Shown in pieces: positions 1 to 12,005 of a DNA stretch of 64,000 bases. Under the pieces are notes generated by a model, which was not told the DNA's origin, searched no databases, and saw only the letters and a program-made list of their open reading frames with translations. Each line of letters begins with the position of its first letter. Positions within the stretch are counted from its first letter, which is position 1. The stretch comes from Moniliophthora roreri (taxonomy: Eukaryota; Basidiomycota; Agaricomycetes; Agaricales; Marasmiaceae): positions 434,001 to 498,000 of the forward strand of contig LATX02000199.1 in assembly GCA_001466705.2 (NCBI GenBank). Direction: 5' to 3'. A program made the translations under genes and the position numbers.

Positions 1-368
1 GGAAGAGGGACTGTGACCATTTCTGCGAAGTCATGAATATGGTTCTTCAGCTGGTTTCAATAAACCTCGACACTGATACTGTAGTCGGAAGGATCCATGG
101 GTGCTTGAGTTGAAGGGGAGTGCTGGGAGTGGAATTTATATGACGGTTTGGTGTATGGTCCAAGAATTCCATATGGCATCATCGGCGATGGCGATCTGGA
201 TTAATGGGCTATCCAGCTCTCTCAGGCGTCGCGTAGCCTCATGTTTGCTCAAATATCATACTGGGTATGTTTTATGTTGTTTATTCCCACTATTTCTTGA
301 ACCATAACCACCACGTCGTTCAACTTTGCAGGTTTCTAACTTTCCAACTATCGTCTGATCACCCAGAA

Positions 369-1038
369 ATGGCATTGGTTCCAGCGAATGCTGCCTCTGC
401 AGCTCCTACCACTGCAGCTCCTCCTGCTACCACTGCTCCTCCTACCACCACTGCACCTCCTACCACCACTGCTCCTACTGCCACAACGCCAGCTGATGAC
501 GATGCTGGTACTGCTATGGCCAACCATATTTGCACTCCCAAAGAGAGTCTTTGGGTTGAAACCCAGTTTTTCGAACAGTACTGGCAGGAGACTGAACTCC
601 CCTCTCGTCTTCCATTCTCCAAGAAGAAGTGGGTTGAGAAAAATGTTTTAACACCATTTATCACACAATTCAACTACAATCATCTACTCTGTGCAATCTT
701 CATTCAGGTATGTCATATCTGTTCTATTCTTCATCATACTAATGTGTTTTCAGCCTCTACAGAAGATCTTCACCAACAGAGCTCATGCACGTCGTATCAG
801 AAACAGCCTTGCTTCAAACGCTACTCCCAGCAGTAGCATGTCTGGAAGTTCCTTGCCTCCGCCACCACCTTATACACCCTATGTACCATCGTTACCAACC
901 ATGCAGGCTATTAACATGCCTTTCCTGCATCCTCCACCAGCCTCAGCACTTCCAACAGAGGATGTAGCTACCAAATTACGTTCCCCAGACTCCGTCAACC
1001 TCGCCATTATTTGGTTTACGGTTCCCGTGTGGGTTTGA
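369..1038 (+). pseudogene. 5' part of a TE-associated Pro/Thr-rich gene, first contig copy
   Basis: The reading frame starts at ATG 369 with an Ala/Pro/Thr low-complexity stretch (APPTTTAPP repeats). It continues through FFEQYWQETELPSRLPFSKK, is spliced by a GT-AG intron at 708-753, and resumes with PLQKIFTNRAHARRIRNSLAS and a proline-rich run. From about 954 it diverges from the related copy at 1659 and stops at 1038. The split layout and repeat-rich surroundings suggest a transposon-associated gene rather than a host enzyme. I do not recognise a function for this part. The tail after 953 is probably not native, because the copy at 1659 continues in a long open frame instead. Confidence 0.45.
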
Positions 1039-1657
1039 GGCCCGTTATTTCGTTAGTTCCTCTCCCTTATTACAGTGACAATGCGACGAAATTTGGCTAC
1101 CTTGAGCCGCCGTAATTTTGGTCCCCCGCCCTAGACTCATGAGAGCTAGACTGAACCAAATTATGCCCCTTCCTCACACATACCGAAATTTTGTCCAGCA
1201 TCCTTGTCCCTTTCAACGTTCTTCCGTAATTTTGTGTCCCAGCTCGTGCAACAAAATTTCGTCTCTTTCAGTTGGTGGCTACAGGAGAAAACAAAGCTTT
1301 GATACTCACCTTGAGCGCCGTAATTTCATTCCCTCTGGCAGAATACAGACTAGCAGCTGCCGAGGAAGCGAAATTTTGATACTCGTCTTGAGCGTCGAAA
1401 TTTCGGTGGCCTTCTCTCCAAGAATACGTCACCGTCATGGATATGGTTTTTCGGAAGAGAAGAAGCTGAAGCAGGCGATCAAATACATCAAATTGAAGCT
1501 AGTAAGTACAACACTCTAGTTCTATTGATTCAAACTGACCCTCAATGCAAAGGCCTCCAAGTAGAATGGTGCAAAGCGAGAGCATGAGCGCAGCGATCGT
1601 GGGAAGAGCTACAGCTGCTGAACAAGGAGATGCGCCATGCCATTTCGTTCTGTGACT
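954..1657. other. Non-coding stretch with a recurring CTTGAGC..CCG..AATTT motif
   Basis: No gene is supported here. The stretch holds many short A/T cores of the type CGTAATTT or GAAATTT in both orientations. The phrase CTTGAGC followed by CCGTAATTT or TCGAAATTT recurs near 1100, 1310 and 1400. It ends at the single N at 1658. It may be the remnant of a degenerate repeat. Confidence 0.4.
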
Positions 1658-1658
1658 N
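1658..1658. other. Single N, probable contig join
   Basis: The sequence from 1659 to about 1845 aligns with 767-953 (offset 892) with roughly ten differences, then the two diverge. The right contig therefore seems to begin inside a related copy of the sequence in the left contig. Confidence 0.6.
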
Positions 1659-3452
1659 TCTTCACCAACAGAGCTTGTGCATGTCATATCAGAAACAGCC
1701 TTGCTTCAAATGCTACTCCTGGCAGTAGCATGTCTGGAAGTTCCTTGCCCCCGCCACCACCTTATACACCCTATGTACCATTGTTACCAACCATGCAGGC
1801 TATTAACATGCCTTCCCTGCATCCTCCACCAGCCTCAGCACTTCCGCCTCCATCTACATCAACTACAACCATCAACCAAGTCATGCCGACACCATTATCT
1901 AACGTCCAAGGAGCCTCGGCTTCAGCATTGCCGCCATCTACATTGACTATGGTTACGGCTGTTGACCAAGTCACACAAACACTGCCATCATCTAATATTC
2001 AAGGAGCCTCAGCTTCAGCTCCACCTTCCAATTCCCCTCCTTCCATCACTCCTGTTTCCACTCCCAACATTGCACCGGCTACTGCTGGGGTCCAGGCCTC
2101 ACCATCGGAATCCCCAAGTCTCGGCATGATAACCCAAGCGACCAACGGTTTCAATGAATGGTGTACCCTAAACATAGCGCTTATCAAGGAAGAAGTCAAG
2201 AGATGTCATCCACACCTTCAAGGAGGGAGCTACTTTAGTGTTTGGAACCCTCTTTGGGTCGAACTATGGAACAAGCTCACTCCAGCTGAGCAGAAGCCCT
2301 ATGAGGACAGAGCTCAGATGATCAACAAGGCTCGGCAGTGCCCTCCACCCACAGAACATATTGCCCAGTTGAGTTACCTCTTAATGTTGTTGTACCCATA
2401 CTGACCTCGAACTAGAAATCAAGAGAATATATCGGCCTTTGTCGCTGCCACACTGACACCGCTTATCGGCAATGGATGGAATCAATGCGGTGATGCTGGA
2501 TTCATCGTTCATGCTCTTTACGCGCTTCCAAATGGTCGAACAAGTACAGAAATGTGAGTGAAGCTAGTATAAAAGTAACTCACTTCTCTCACTCTTTGAG
2601 CAGGGTCTCAGTTGCAGGTCCTCATGCAGGAATGTTCAGAATTCCAGATGAGGCAAAGAAAATGTATGAAAAAGGTTTCAAGGACCACTTAAAGGCATGG
2701 AGGACCTTTACCTCTGCCACCAGTATGTTCATGCCATACTGTCCTCTTTCACCATGCTCATTTTATCAGGTCTGTTGAGCGACCATGCCAGTAATGAACA
2801 TACACCTCCAGCCAATGTCGTCACTCCAGAACCATCTACCTCCACTTCCGTTCCAGCTTCACCTATGGCCCATTCCACTTCAGTACCTTCTGCTATTACT
2901 GTAGACTCCACCAACATTCCGCCTGCACTGTCAACAACAAATATTCAAGATGATATTGAACCAATGATAATGGACGTTGATTCACCATCTAGGCCCGAGT
3001 CTATCAAGGAACCCATGGACCATGATGTGGAGATGAGTGGGGCTGTCGGAGACACGAGGTTGAGTGGGGCTGATGGAGATGGTGAAGTCATGGATGTCAA
3101 TCATAATGATACTGTTGAAACTGTGGTAACGGGTAAGTTTTTCGCACTTCTAATACAAGTTCGACGCAACTGATAATATTTCTAGGTGATGAAGAAAGTG
3201 CCTCTGCTTCTGATTCTGCAGAAACCATCAATGATCATATGTTGTTCTATTTATGACTTGGCCCGATTTACTCATGTTCTTGTACCCTCAGCTCCATGTC
3301 ATATGTGTAGTTGATACGGACAACGGTGCATCAAACAAGCTCAGGGCAAGCGATGCAAGATGTGCACTGTCAAGAAAAGGGGCTGCTCCCTTGCCGCTAT
3401 TCCAGGGGGTCGAAAGAGAGGAGCTGAAGCCTTGGCCCAGGATGATGTTTGA
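1659..3452 (+). pseudogene. TE-associated HMG-box-like gene, main part, 5' end lost at N
   Basis: The open frame from 1659 carries a Pro/Ser/Thr-rich region, then a segment like an HMG box (SVWNPLWVELWNKLTPAEQ, then KPYEDRAQMINKAR) near 2230-2330. Plausible GT-AG introns lie near 2366-2413, 2554-2604 and 2724-2768. They join NISAFVAATLTPLIGNGW, VSVAGPHAGMFRIPDEAKK and an acidic Ser/Thr tail (DVDSPSRPESIKEPMDHDVE). A basic Cys-containing segment (GKRCKMCTVKKRGC) follows near 3340-3400 and meets a TGA at 3450. Downstream codons (PRKVSKTANTSSAPARRSS) stay open, so this TGA may be a lesion. HMG-like genes of this layout occur near transposons in mushroom genomes; the function is unknown. Confidence 0.5.
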
Positions 3453-4473
3453 CCACGCAAAGTCAGCAAAACAGCGAATACCTCTTCGGCACCAGCTAGA
3501 AGGTCGTCCAAGGGGGTGGCAAGACCTTAATTAGTGTATGAGGTCGAAAAATTTTTAAGGCTGAGAGGGGGTAGTACCACCCCCTCCCCCTCCCTGCCTT
3601 ACTGGGTATGTTATTCCCATGCATTTCCAAAAAGGGAAATGTCAGCATCNCAGAACCATCTACCTCCACTTCTGTTCCAGCTTCACCTATGGCCCATTCC
3701 ACTTCAGTACCTTCTGCTATTACTGTAGACTCCACCAACATTCCGCCTGCACTGTCAACAACAAATATTCAAGATGATATTGAACCAATGATAATGGACG
3801 TTGATTCACCATCTAGGCCCGAGTCTATCAAGGAACCCATGGACCATGATGTGGAGATGAGTGGGGCTGTCGGAGACACGAGGTTGAGTGGGGCTGATGG
3901 AGATGGTGAAGTCATGGATGTCAATCATAATGATACTGTTGAAACTGTGGTAACGGGTAAGTTTTTCGCACTTCTAATACAAGTTCGACGCAACTGATAA
4001 TATTTCTAGGTGATGAAGAAAGTGCCTCTGCTTCTGATTCTGCAGAAACCATCAATGATCATATGTTGTTCTATTTATGACTTGGCCCGATTTACTCATG
4101 TTCTTGTACCCTCAGCTCCATGTCATATGTGTAGTTGATACGGACAACGGTGCATCAAACAAGCTCAGGGCAAGCGATGCAAGATGTGCACTGTCAAGAA
4201 AAGGGGCTGCTCCCTTGCCGCTATTCCAGGGGGTCGAAAGAGAGGAGCTGAAGCCTTGGCCCAGGATGATGTTTGACCACGCAAAGTCAGCAAAACAGCG
4301 AATACCTCTTCGGCACCAGCTAGAAGGTCGTCCAAGGGGGTGGCAAGACCTTAATTAGTGTATGAGGTCGAAAAATTTTTAAGGCTGAGAGGGGGTAGTA
4401 CCACCCCCTCCCCCTCCCTGCCTTACTGGGTATGTTATTCCCATGCATTTCCAAAAAGGGAAATGTCAGCATC
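2827..4473. repeat. Direct 823-bp duplication separated by one N (likely false duplication)
   Basis: 2827-3649 and 3651-4473 are essentially identical (offset 824). The one difference I saw is ttccgtt versus ttctgtt near the start. The left copy stops exactly at the N (3650) and the right copy starts exactly after it, as expected for two contigs that overlap but were placed end to end. The duplicated material is the 3' part of the HMG-like gene plus the first part of the MITE at 4333. Confidence 0.85.
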
Positions 4474-5033
4474 ACTGCTTGCAGTGGTTAGAGTCTTCTT
4501 GCAGGAGATGACCATGGCTCTCACCTGAATTCCTGCTATCCTTTGCCAAAATGTGCTTCAAACCCTTCTCATCACTTTCAGTGGCCCTCTATGCAACCCA
4601 GCCATGACATCAGCAACAAAGCAGCTGTAGTTTACAAGGATTCGTCTTCTTCTGCCAATTTTTCCTATAGAAGGTATAGATGGGTGGGAAAGTTGTGGTC
4701 TGATAGATCTTGATAGATCATTTTGTTTGGTTCATTCTGCCGCTTGTTCTCATCATCTGTTAGCCCAGAAAGTTACAACGCCAGAAAATGGACTTGTACT
4801 TGCCATCCGACCCTGATGGCCCACGTGGCAAGTTGTTAATCAACCTCATGTTGCCTTGAGGTATTGGAACAGTCTCCAGACACTCAAAACAACATATTCT
4901 ACACCATAATACAATACCTTGGAGGATCTAGAGCCTGTTGGAAGCCTATTTCAGGTGAGGTCCAAAAAATTTTTAATGAAGTTCAGACCCCCCCCCTCCT
5001 CGGACCGGTAATTCTGATCCTGCCACCCCCTTG
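4333..5033. mobile_element. hAT-type MITE, copy A (701 bp)
   Basis: The element begins CAAGGGGGTGGCAAGACC and ends with the complementary CACCCCCTTG. It is flanked by a perfect 8-bp direct repeat AGGTCGTC (4325-4332 and 5034-5041). Near both ends lie GAGGTC plus AAAAATTTTT and poly-C/poly-G tracts. No transposase is encoded. The 8-bp target duplication and CARGGGG termini are typical of the hAT superfamily. It interrupts the HMG-like gene, whose frame can be followed across the target site (ARRSS then DRRR). A near-identical copy is at 27315-28019. Confidence 0.85.
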
Positions 5034-5292
5034 AGGTCGTCAGATCGTCGTAGGACTGTTCAACACGTGGGTTCTTCGATTCTATTCTCATTTGTGATGT
5101 TCCAGACACTGATGCCTGTGTTACAGGGATAAATGCTAGCTCACTTTATCCAACTTTCTTGAACTCAGTCAGATCACTTGGATCGGAAGCTCACCACGGG
5201 TACATAATGTAACTCTACAGACAATATTGCACAGCATCTCATGGATGCGTTCGCACAACGTTGGATGATGCACGGATCACTCCAGAGTCCTC

Positions 5293-5625
5293 TTTGGGAG
5301 TTGGGATGGACTAGGATTAGGATTAGGATGTAGGATTGACCAGAGTGGCTTAGCCTAGACGGGTGCTGGTGCGGATTAGCGTGGATTAGCGCGGATTGCT
5401 TTCTTAACACAGCGCTGGTGTGGATTAGCGCGGATTGCTTGCTTGACACAGCGGCTTATTTGGGAGTTGGGATGGACTAGGATTAGGATTAGGATGTAGG
5501 ATTGACCAGGCTGGCTTAGCCTAGACGGGTGCTGGTGCGGATTAGCGTGGATTAGTGCGGATTGCTTTCTTGACACAGCGCTGGTGTGGATTAGCGCGGA
5601 TTGCTTTCTTGACACAGTGGCTTAT
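5293..5625. repeat. Two tandem 166-bp units rich in GGATTAG
   Basis: The unit starting tttgggagttgggatgg at 5293 repeats at 5459. Each unit contains ggattaggattagg and several gcggattag/gcggattgc copies. After the second unit the GGATT/GATTAC theme continues in degenerate form to about 5900. No coding potential is seen. It may be a local satellite or part of a non-autonomous element. Confidence 0.75.
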
Positions 5626-5939
5626 TACAGATTACTCTTGAATGCATGTAGATTACCTTACAAGCAAGCGGATTCAATCTGGATTAAGCTGTGGATTGTG
5701 ATTTACTTTTAAAATAAATTACTTTTGGATTGGATGGATTGGCTATCCCTATGGCTTGGATTACATGGATCAGAACTCAGGTGCATGCTACGAGTTGGCG
5801 GCAGATTGGCTGGGATTGGCTCTCCTTGGAGGATACTACGAGTTTTTCCCTACGGATTACAATCCGGCGGGCTGCAATTGTTGTGTCAAGCGAGGTTAAT
5901 CGGATGGACGTCAGGTGCGTGTCAGGTCTTCGCGGATTT

Positions 5940-5970
5940 GTCGAATAGCGTCTGATAGTGTCTGATAACA
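5940..5970. repeat. Short GTCTGATA repeats beside a gene 3' end
   Basis: Two GTCTGATA octamers occur in 20 bp about 70 bases beyond the stop of the minus-strand kinase. The same octamer and its complement form a much denser cluster at 61072-61265, also just downstream of a gene end. Confidence 0.4.
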
Positions 5971-6034
5971 TCCACTAACATCTCGTTGGGAGCGCTTATG
6001 TATTAAAGATATAGGCCAGTGAAGTTGTTTGATC

Positions 6035-7881
6035 TTATGATACATGATTACTATTTTCACTGTCAAATATGCTGTCGGCAGAGATGCAAATATCATCATC
6101 GCAACCTGTTCCCGATTCCTTTAGGCCTTCTAGCAACTCTCCATCCAAAGGAATGCAGCTGGACTCTAACTGAGAAAGCAGCTCTTCTATCTCATCCCCA
6201 AATGATGTTCTTGAAGGGTAATCCAAGTTCTCCCGAAGCACTTCAGAAAGGGATTCATCCCAATCCGGGCATAATGTATCATTACCTTTGACATGGTGAT
6301 ATTCCAATTGTGCCACTACTTCCTCTGCACTTGGTCTTGCAGCTTCATTCTCAAGCCAGCACAGCTCTATCATAGACCACATTGAATCCGTAAGGCCCGG
6401 CGAATCACAAGGTCGCGAAGGACGTTCGTTAAGATTGAGGATTCGGTGTATGACAGCCCAGTCGTTCAAATTAGAAAAAGGTGGATAACCGCGGCTGAAA
6501 ATCTATAATTTGGGTCATTAAAGGCCGGCAAGTTGAATTGAATATTGCTTACTTCATAGCAGACACATCCGAAGGCATACATATCGCTACTTTTTGATGT
6601 GCGCCCGTCGTCCTTCAAAAGCTCGGGGGCAAGCCATCGTATGGTACCCAAGTGATGGGCTTCTGTGGAGGAAGACATTCTGCGGACCTTGGAGTCTGCG
6701 ACTCTAGCAAGACCAAAATCGGCAATGCACGGTCTATCAGACGACCGCATTAGAATATTCACCTTGTAAACATTTAATCAGACATCAATGTCTCGACTAA
6801 AGATGTACTCACTCCTTTGAGGTCACCGTGTACGACCTTCTCACTGTGTAAATAGGCCAGGCCTCTTGCAATATCAAATATCTGCTCATTCCAGCCCGTA
6901 GAATGTGAACACCAGGTAGTGATAGAGTTCGTAAAACGTACTAGCATTTCATGGTCGATATCGTCAGGAGTAGCGTTCTTGAGAAATTCAACCAGATTTC
7001 TTTCCATCCAGGGCGAGACCAAGCACAAGTGTGTTCGGCTGCCGTCTAAGTAGTAGATCCCAACAAAGGGCAGTACATTAGGGTGTTTGAGCTGCCGCCA
7101 AATTATTGCCTCCCGAATGTAATCCTGGAATTGATGAGTAGACAACAACGATGAAGGGTATAACGAACACTGACCGAAAGTAACTTCTCGACGTTAGAGG
7201 TGAGATAAACCTTGACGACTTTTAAGCAAACGACCGTAGTCTGATATCTTCCCATTGCTCCCTTGTAGACGTCTCCGAAGCCGCCGCCAGCGACGGGATA
7301 CTCTTCGAGTTTCTTTACATGTTTTAGAGAAAGACACCGAGGATGATGACAGGAATGTGAGGAGAGACGGAGCATTGCTTTATAGATCTGGCTTCGGAGA
7401 GGCGGCATGGTGTACTCAGCGAGCTGTAGGTTTATGGTTACTGTCTGCATAGTCATTTAAGGCAGAGAGAACCTAACCTGTTGCAGCAGATCTAGCAGAT
7501 TTTGTGCCATTAGTCCATTTTGACTAATTAGCTTTTGATACTGCACTTCGTTATTCAGGATGACCTTCATACGATCCAACTCTCTATCAATGCTGATGTT
7601 CCGCTGCGGCTCTTCGACGAGAGATTGGCTCCCCCATCCATCAAGGCGAGCTAGAATATTCCATGGTGAACAGCAAACATGGACAATGCAGAAGTGTACG
7701 ACTCACGTCTCTTACAATAACGATCGAGATCGTCAAGAGGTTCAGGTGGCCCTCGTCGCCTTCCGATTCCGGGACCATCCAAAGCATCCATCACGGCGTC
7801 AGTCTCTGGCGGACCGTCATCGAAATCATGGAAAATGGAAAATTCCGGAGTACTGCTGTGTCTTCTGACGACCGGACGCAT
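6035..7881 (-). CDS. Tyrosine-kinase-like (TKL) protein kinase 1
   Basis: Spliced minus-strand gene with introns of about 50 bp (for example 6503-6552). An acidic N-terminal region (HDFDDGPPETDAVMDALDG) is followed by a kinase domain. It has a glycine loop VAGGGFGDVYKG, ATP-site lysine in CLKVVKVY, catalytic loop HGDLKG, DFG motif in IADFGLARV, the APE equivalent APELLKDD, and SSDMYAFGCVCYEV of lobe F. The C-terminal lobe has WSMIELCWLENEAARPSAEEVV, the usual TKL helix-I signature. It is probably a cytosolic Ser/Thr or dual-specificity kinase; the substrate is unknown. ATG at 7881 starts a segment (MRPVVRRHSSTPEF) matching the paralogue's N terminus. The paralogue at 9775-11559 shares exon order. 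TKL expansions are common in mushrooms. Confidence 0.85.
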
Positions 7882-8199
7882 CACTGTGCACTGAAGCCTG
7901 AAAGGACGAGTTGAGAAAAGGAGGTAAGGAAAGAAGGTGAAGGGTCAATATTATGTGACCAGCATCATGATCATCGAAATCGTGGGATGAGAAGAGAATC
8001 GTGTGGATGATCATTTTGTTGGAGCCTCACGCTGCATTTGTCGTTATGTATCGAAATCTTGAACTTTGTATTAAGACCGAGGTTGTCCGAAAACCAATGC
8101 TCGCGGTTGATAGCAAAGTCTTGAGTCCTGACCCCTACTGTATAGATACTTCAGTATGCAGGAGACAATCAAGATAATTCGTTATCATTCAGTCAGACT

Positions 8200-9300
8200 A
8201 CACTACCGACGTTGATCACACTCACAGGTTTCTTTCCCTTCACTTCTCAAGTCATGCTGTGCCCAGTGCGATTAGTTTTCGAAGTACGTTCAGATACCTG
8301 GGCAACGTCAGGCCATACTTCATCATCATCAAGCTGACTTCACGGGCATCCCCGAAGCCCGATGCAACAGCGCCAATCTCCCGATGGACTGCTCCCATTG
8401 CTGGGGATGGGAGTAAATTAATATAGACGATCTTCTTTCTAGACATATCGGATGCTTCATCAGCAATAGTAAATGGCTGATGCTGTCGCCGATGTGATAG
8501 CATCGTTATACCTCGATATAGTACCGGCAGCGGCGACTACCTGGAGACGTAAAGGCCATCATTCTAATATTGCTGAGGTCACAGCCCCTCATCGAGCACG
8601 ACTGAAGTGGAGATAAGACGCAAATCACGGAGGGATGGCAGAGTTTAGATTGATGTTTTCGGTTCCAACAGTACAGATCAAAATGATACTGAATCAAGGC
8701 GTGTACCATCAGCTCTTAAAGGCAATATGAATGTCTTTTCAGCGGAATAAATGTTGGTCCCGTACCGTTATCGCTCATACAAGACTGTCATAGAATAGTT
8801 CCCTTGCTTCTTTAACTCAAGCCACGCAGCCTACATAGCTTAGCCCAGCATACCGTTTCCAAGATTAAATACGCCCACTATCTCGCTCAAACGGACTCCA
8901 TTGTGAAATGTGCGGGTGCTGTGTGTCGACCGCAGGGCTCGTATGTGGGAATTCTGTCATTCTTGTAGTATGGCTCACGCTGAAACTCAATTAGTTGATT
9001 ATAAATTGACAGAAGGCGGAGACATACCTCTCAACGTCGCCCATAGCCCTCCAAAGATGTTGAGACACAGAATCATCATACAGGTTTCGTGATTCTTTCT
9101 CCCTAGTCCGAGACATCCAGAAAGAAGCTTTTTCGCCCTTCTTGTCGTTCTATTTCGGTGAGGGTGCCTGTAGCTCACAAGAAACATTATCTCCCTTAAA
9201 AGCTGAGGTTAGAAATGACTTTGGGACCGAGTACTGTGGGCTACGTACCATGCAGAGTTGCGCAAGGCTCATGTCATATATTCTTCATGCTTCGACGAAT
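8200..9300 (-). pseudogene. Decayed copy of the DUF6533-type membrane protein gene
   Basis: 8201-8330 aligns with the 3' end of the gene at 12006 (both contain GTTGATCACA, then CACAGGTTTCTT, and a later match to the GATGCAACAG/GATGCAATAG region). No long open frame survives and the conserved transmembrane segments cannot be assembled. Its place beside kinase 1 mirrors the kinase 2/membrane gene pair, so I read it as the broken half of a tandem duplication. The right limit is uncertain. Confidence 0.5.
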
Positions 9301-9774
9301 ATGCACGTCAAACTATGAAAGGATTGGCCCGATTCAGATTCGAGCAAGATGCGCCGAGCTTGTCGCTGAGAGCAACAGTGACGCGGCGTTGTGACTGAGT
9401 ACTTAGCCGGAGTCAACACGGAGCCCGGACCGGATTTCTCATTTGTCCACCCACTATCTCTCACAACCTAAGTTCGTTTTTGCCGTCACCTTCGCTTTTC
9501 CAACCCATCTCTTGTCCTTTCCCGACACTTGTTCTCCTCCCCGCACGTGTGCCCCTCCGTTGGTTCAACGTTGTTTCCCTGTGCTGCGCTGGTGCATCAA
9601 ACCAACTCTTTCAAGTCGGATGTCACGTTGCTTGGACTTTGCGGTGGGTCATAATCATGAATCTGGACAGATAATACCCGGATAATATATTAAGAGAGGT
9701 TCATAAAATTATTGTAATAAATATGTAATGTGTATGTTTGAGTTCATCTTGAAGTATCCTTCGGTAACCAGGAT

Positions 9775-11559
9775 CTAACTGACGCAGTCTGATTCCAATT
9801 GTGATAAAAGACGTTCAAGGACATCCCAGTTTGGTGCTATTGGGGGATATTCCACACTTTCCCAGAGTGCGCTAGCGAGCGACTCGTCCCACTCTTTGTC
9901 TTCGTTGATTGCGGCGCTGATGGGCTCGAAGCGTTTCAACAGTTTCACCACTGTTTCAGCAGTGGGCCGTCGATCTTCTTCTGCATTCCAGCAAGAATCA
10001 ACTATGGACCACATCGAGTCTGTCAGTGCCGGTGTGTTAAGGGGTCGTGAGGGGCGTTCTTTATGGACCAATACCTTAATGATGACCGCAGAGTCGTGCA
10101 GTACATCATGAAAAGGTGGATAACCGCCGCTAAATATCTTGAATACCTAGTCTTCAGTATTGGGTGTGACTTGGTTGAATCAAATGATGAGTACCTCATA
10201 ACAAACACATCCAAACGCGTAGATATCACTGCTCTTTGAGGTACGTTTTCCGCCGTGAACTTCCGGAGCAAGCCAACGAACGGTACCCCTCTGATGAGAG
10301 TCAGTTGAGGATGACATTCTGAAGACCTGAGAGTCCGCGACGCGAGCGAGACCGAAATCCGCGATGCATGGTCTGCCCGATGGCTTTATGAGGATATTCA
10401 CCTAAGCAGGAGTTGAATAGAGTACTTTTTTCGCACTCAAGGATACTCACTCCTTTGAGATCGCCATGGACAATCTTCGTCCTGTGCAAATATTCCAAGC
10501 CGACCGCGATATCATATACCTACTCGATTAAAACATTAGCATGAGAGAGAACTTCAAGCTGTACAAAACATACTAAAAGGTGATGATCGACATCTTTAGA
10601 GTCGGTCTTTCTTAGAAATTGTACCAAATTTCCCCGCTCCATCCAGGGCGAGACGAGGCACAACTGCTTTCGACCGTTATCGAGGTAGTAGAGCCCAAGA
10701 AAGGGCAGAACACCTTGGTGTCTAAGCTGTCGCCAAACTATTGCCTCCTGAAGATACTCCTGTCGGCATCGGTCAGTACCCAAGTAAATAGGATATGACG
10801 GAGGCTGACCGAAAATAACTTCTGAACATCAGAGGTGAGGTACACCTTGACTATTTTGAGGCAAACGACCTGACTTTGAGCTCTTCCTAACATTCCCTTC
10901 CAGACATCCCCAAAACCGCCGCCAGCGACAGGGTGATCATCAAGCTTCTCGACATGGTTGATAGCAAGACATTGTGGATGAAGACCCGAATTTGACGAAA
11001 GACGAAGCATGGCCTTGTAAATCAAGCTACGGAGAGGCGATGTTGTTACGGCGTAATCGGCGAGCTAAGGTTACTGTGAGAACGTGTGGTAATTCAAACT
11101 AAAGTGATCATACCTGCTGCAATAGATCCAAGGTATATTGCGCAACGACTCCGCTCTGGCAAACAAGTTTTTGATATTGCACCTCATCTTTCAAAATGAT
11201 CGCCATACGGGACAACTCTCTTTCTACATCAATGCTTCGCTGTAAGCCCGTGTACCCCTCTTCTGGCTCCTCAAAGAGAGGACCGCTTCTCCACCCGTGG
11301 AGACGTGCTGTGATGTGCCAAGTTAAGTTGGAAGCTCCAACACGAAAATGATCCACTTACGTCTCTTAGGTTGCCGATTGGAGTTCAAGATTTGGTCCAG
11401 AGGTTCTCGCCGCATCCTTAAATCTGAACGTCCGATAGATGGTACATCCAGAATATCATTAAGAATAGCCTGCGATTGATCTTCGTCATCGAAATCTTCA
11501 ATGAATGGGAGATTCGGAGAGCTATGATGACGCCTTTTGGGGGTGTAGGTTCTAGTCAT
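9775..11559 (-). CDS. Tyrosine-kinase-like (TKL) protein kinase 2
   Basis: Seven exons assemble cleanly on the minus strand: 11361-11559, 11114-11307, 10810-11064, 10574-10759, 10451-10519, 10195-10401 and 9775-10146, all with GT-AG introns of 48-54 bp. The product has an acidic N terminus (PFIEDFDDEDQSQAILNDIL), a predicted helical linker (DVERELSRMAIILKDEVQYQ), then the kinase domain: VAGGGFGDVWKG, CLKIVKVY, VHGDLKG, IADFGLARV, WLAPEV, SSDIYAFGCVCYEV and SIVDSCWNAEEDRRPTAETV. All catalytic residues are present. Start chosen at ATG 11559 because MTRTYTPKRRHHSS aligns with the kinase 1 N terminus. Paralogue of kinase 1; substrate unknown. Confidence 0.9.
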
Positions 11560-12005
11560 TCTGTTAGCGACGAGAACAAGGTGGTGGGAAGGAACCGAGG
11601 AAGAGTGGGAGCATACGCACCAAAAGGCTGCTTGACTTGGATGTACAGCTCGGGATCTGATGAAGTACCGGACCGGCCGAGACCTGCCAGAAGAGGTGCC
11701 GAAATGTGATTTTGTCGAGCAGAGCCGAGCAAATTTTTGGGTTGTGATACTTGGTAACGGAGCATAGATTGAGGGTGAGAAGAAAAGTGCTTTGATGATA
11801 TTCTTGTCCTGTGCATCGATCACAATTTTGGGACAGATCATCAAAGCATCAAGCCGCCCATGTGTAAATCACCTTCTTTGTCCGAACGTCGCAATAGCAA
11901 GGTGGTCCTTCGGTCCTTATGGCGAGATACAAGCCTGTCATGAGGACCCTATGAATACAACGACATAAATAACCATATCCGTAATAGTACCTCAATTAAA
12001 TGCCG

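Noticed and set aside
359..673. Minus-strand open frame of 104 codons opposite the Pro/Thr-rich region
   Set aside because: Low-complexity antisense shadow of the APPTTT repeats on the plus strand.
5230..5620. Possible telomere-like or centromere-like array (GGATTAG words)
   Set aside because: Only two units, the heptamer does not form an uninterrupted array, and it lies between genes.
5230..5625. CRISPR-like direct repeats
   Set aside because: Tandem 166-bp units without spacer structure, in a eukaryotic genome.
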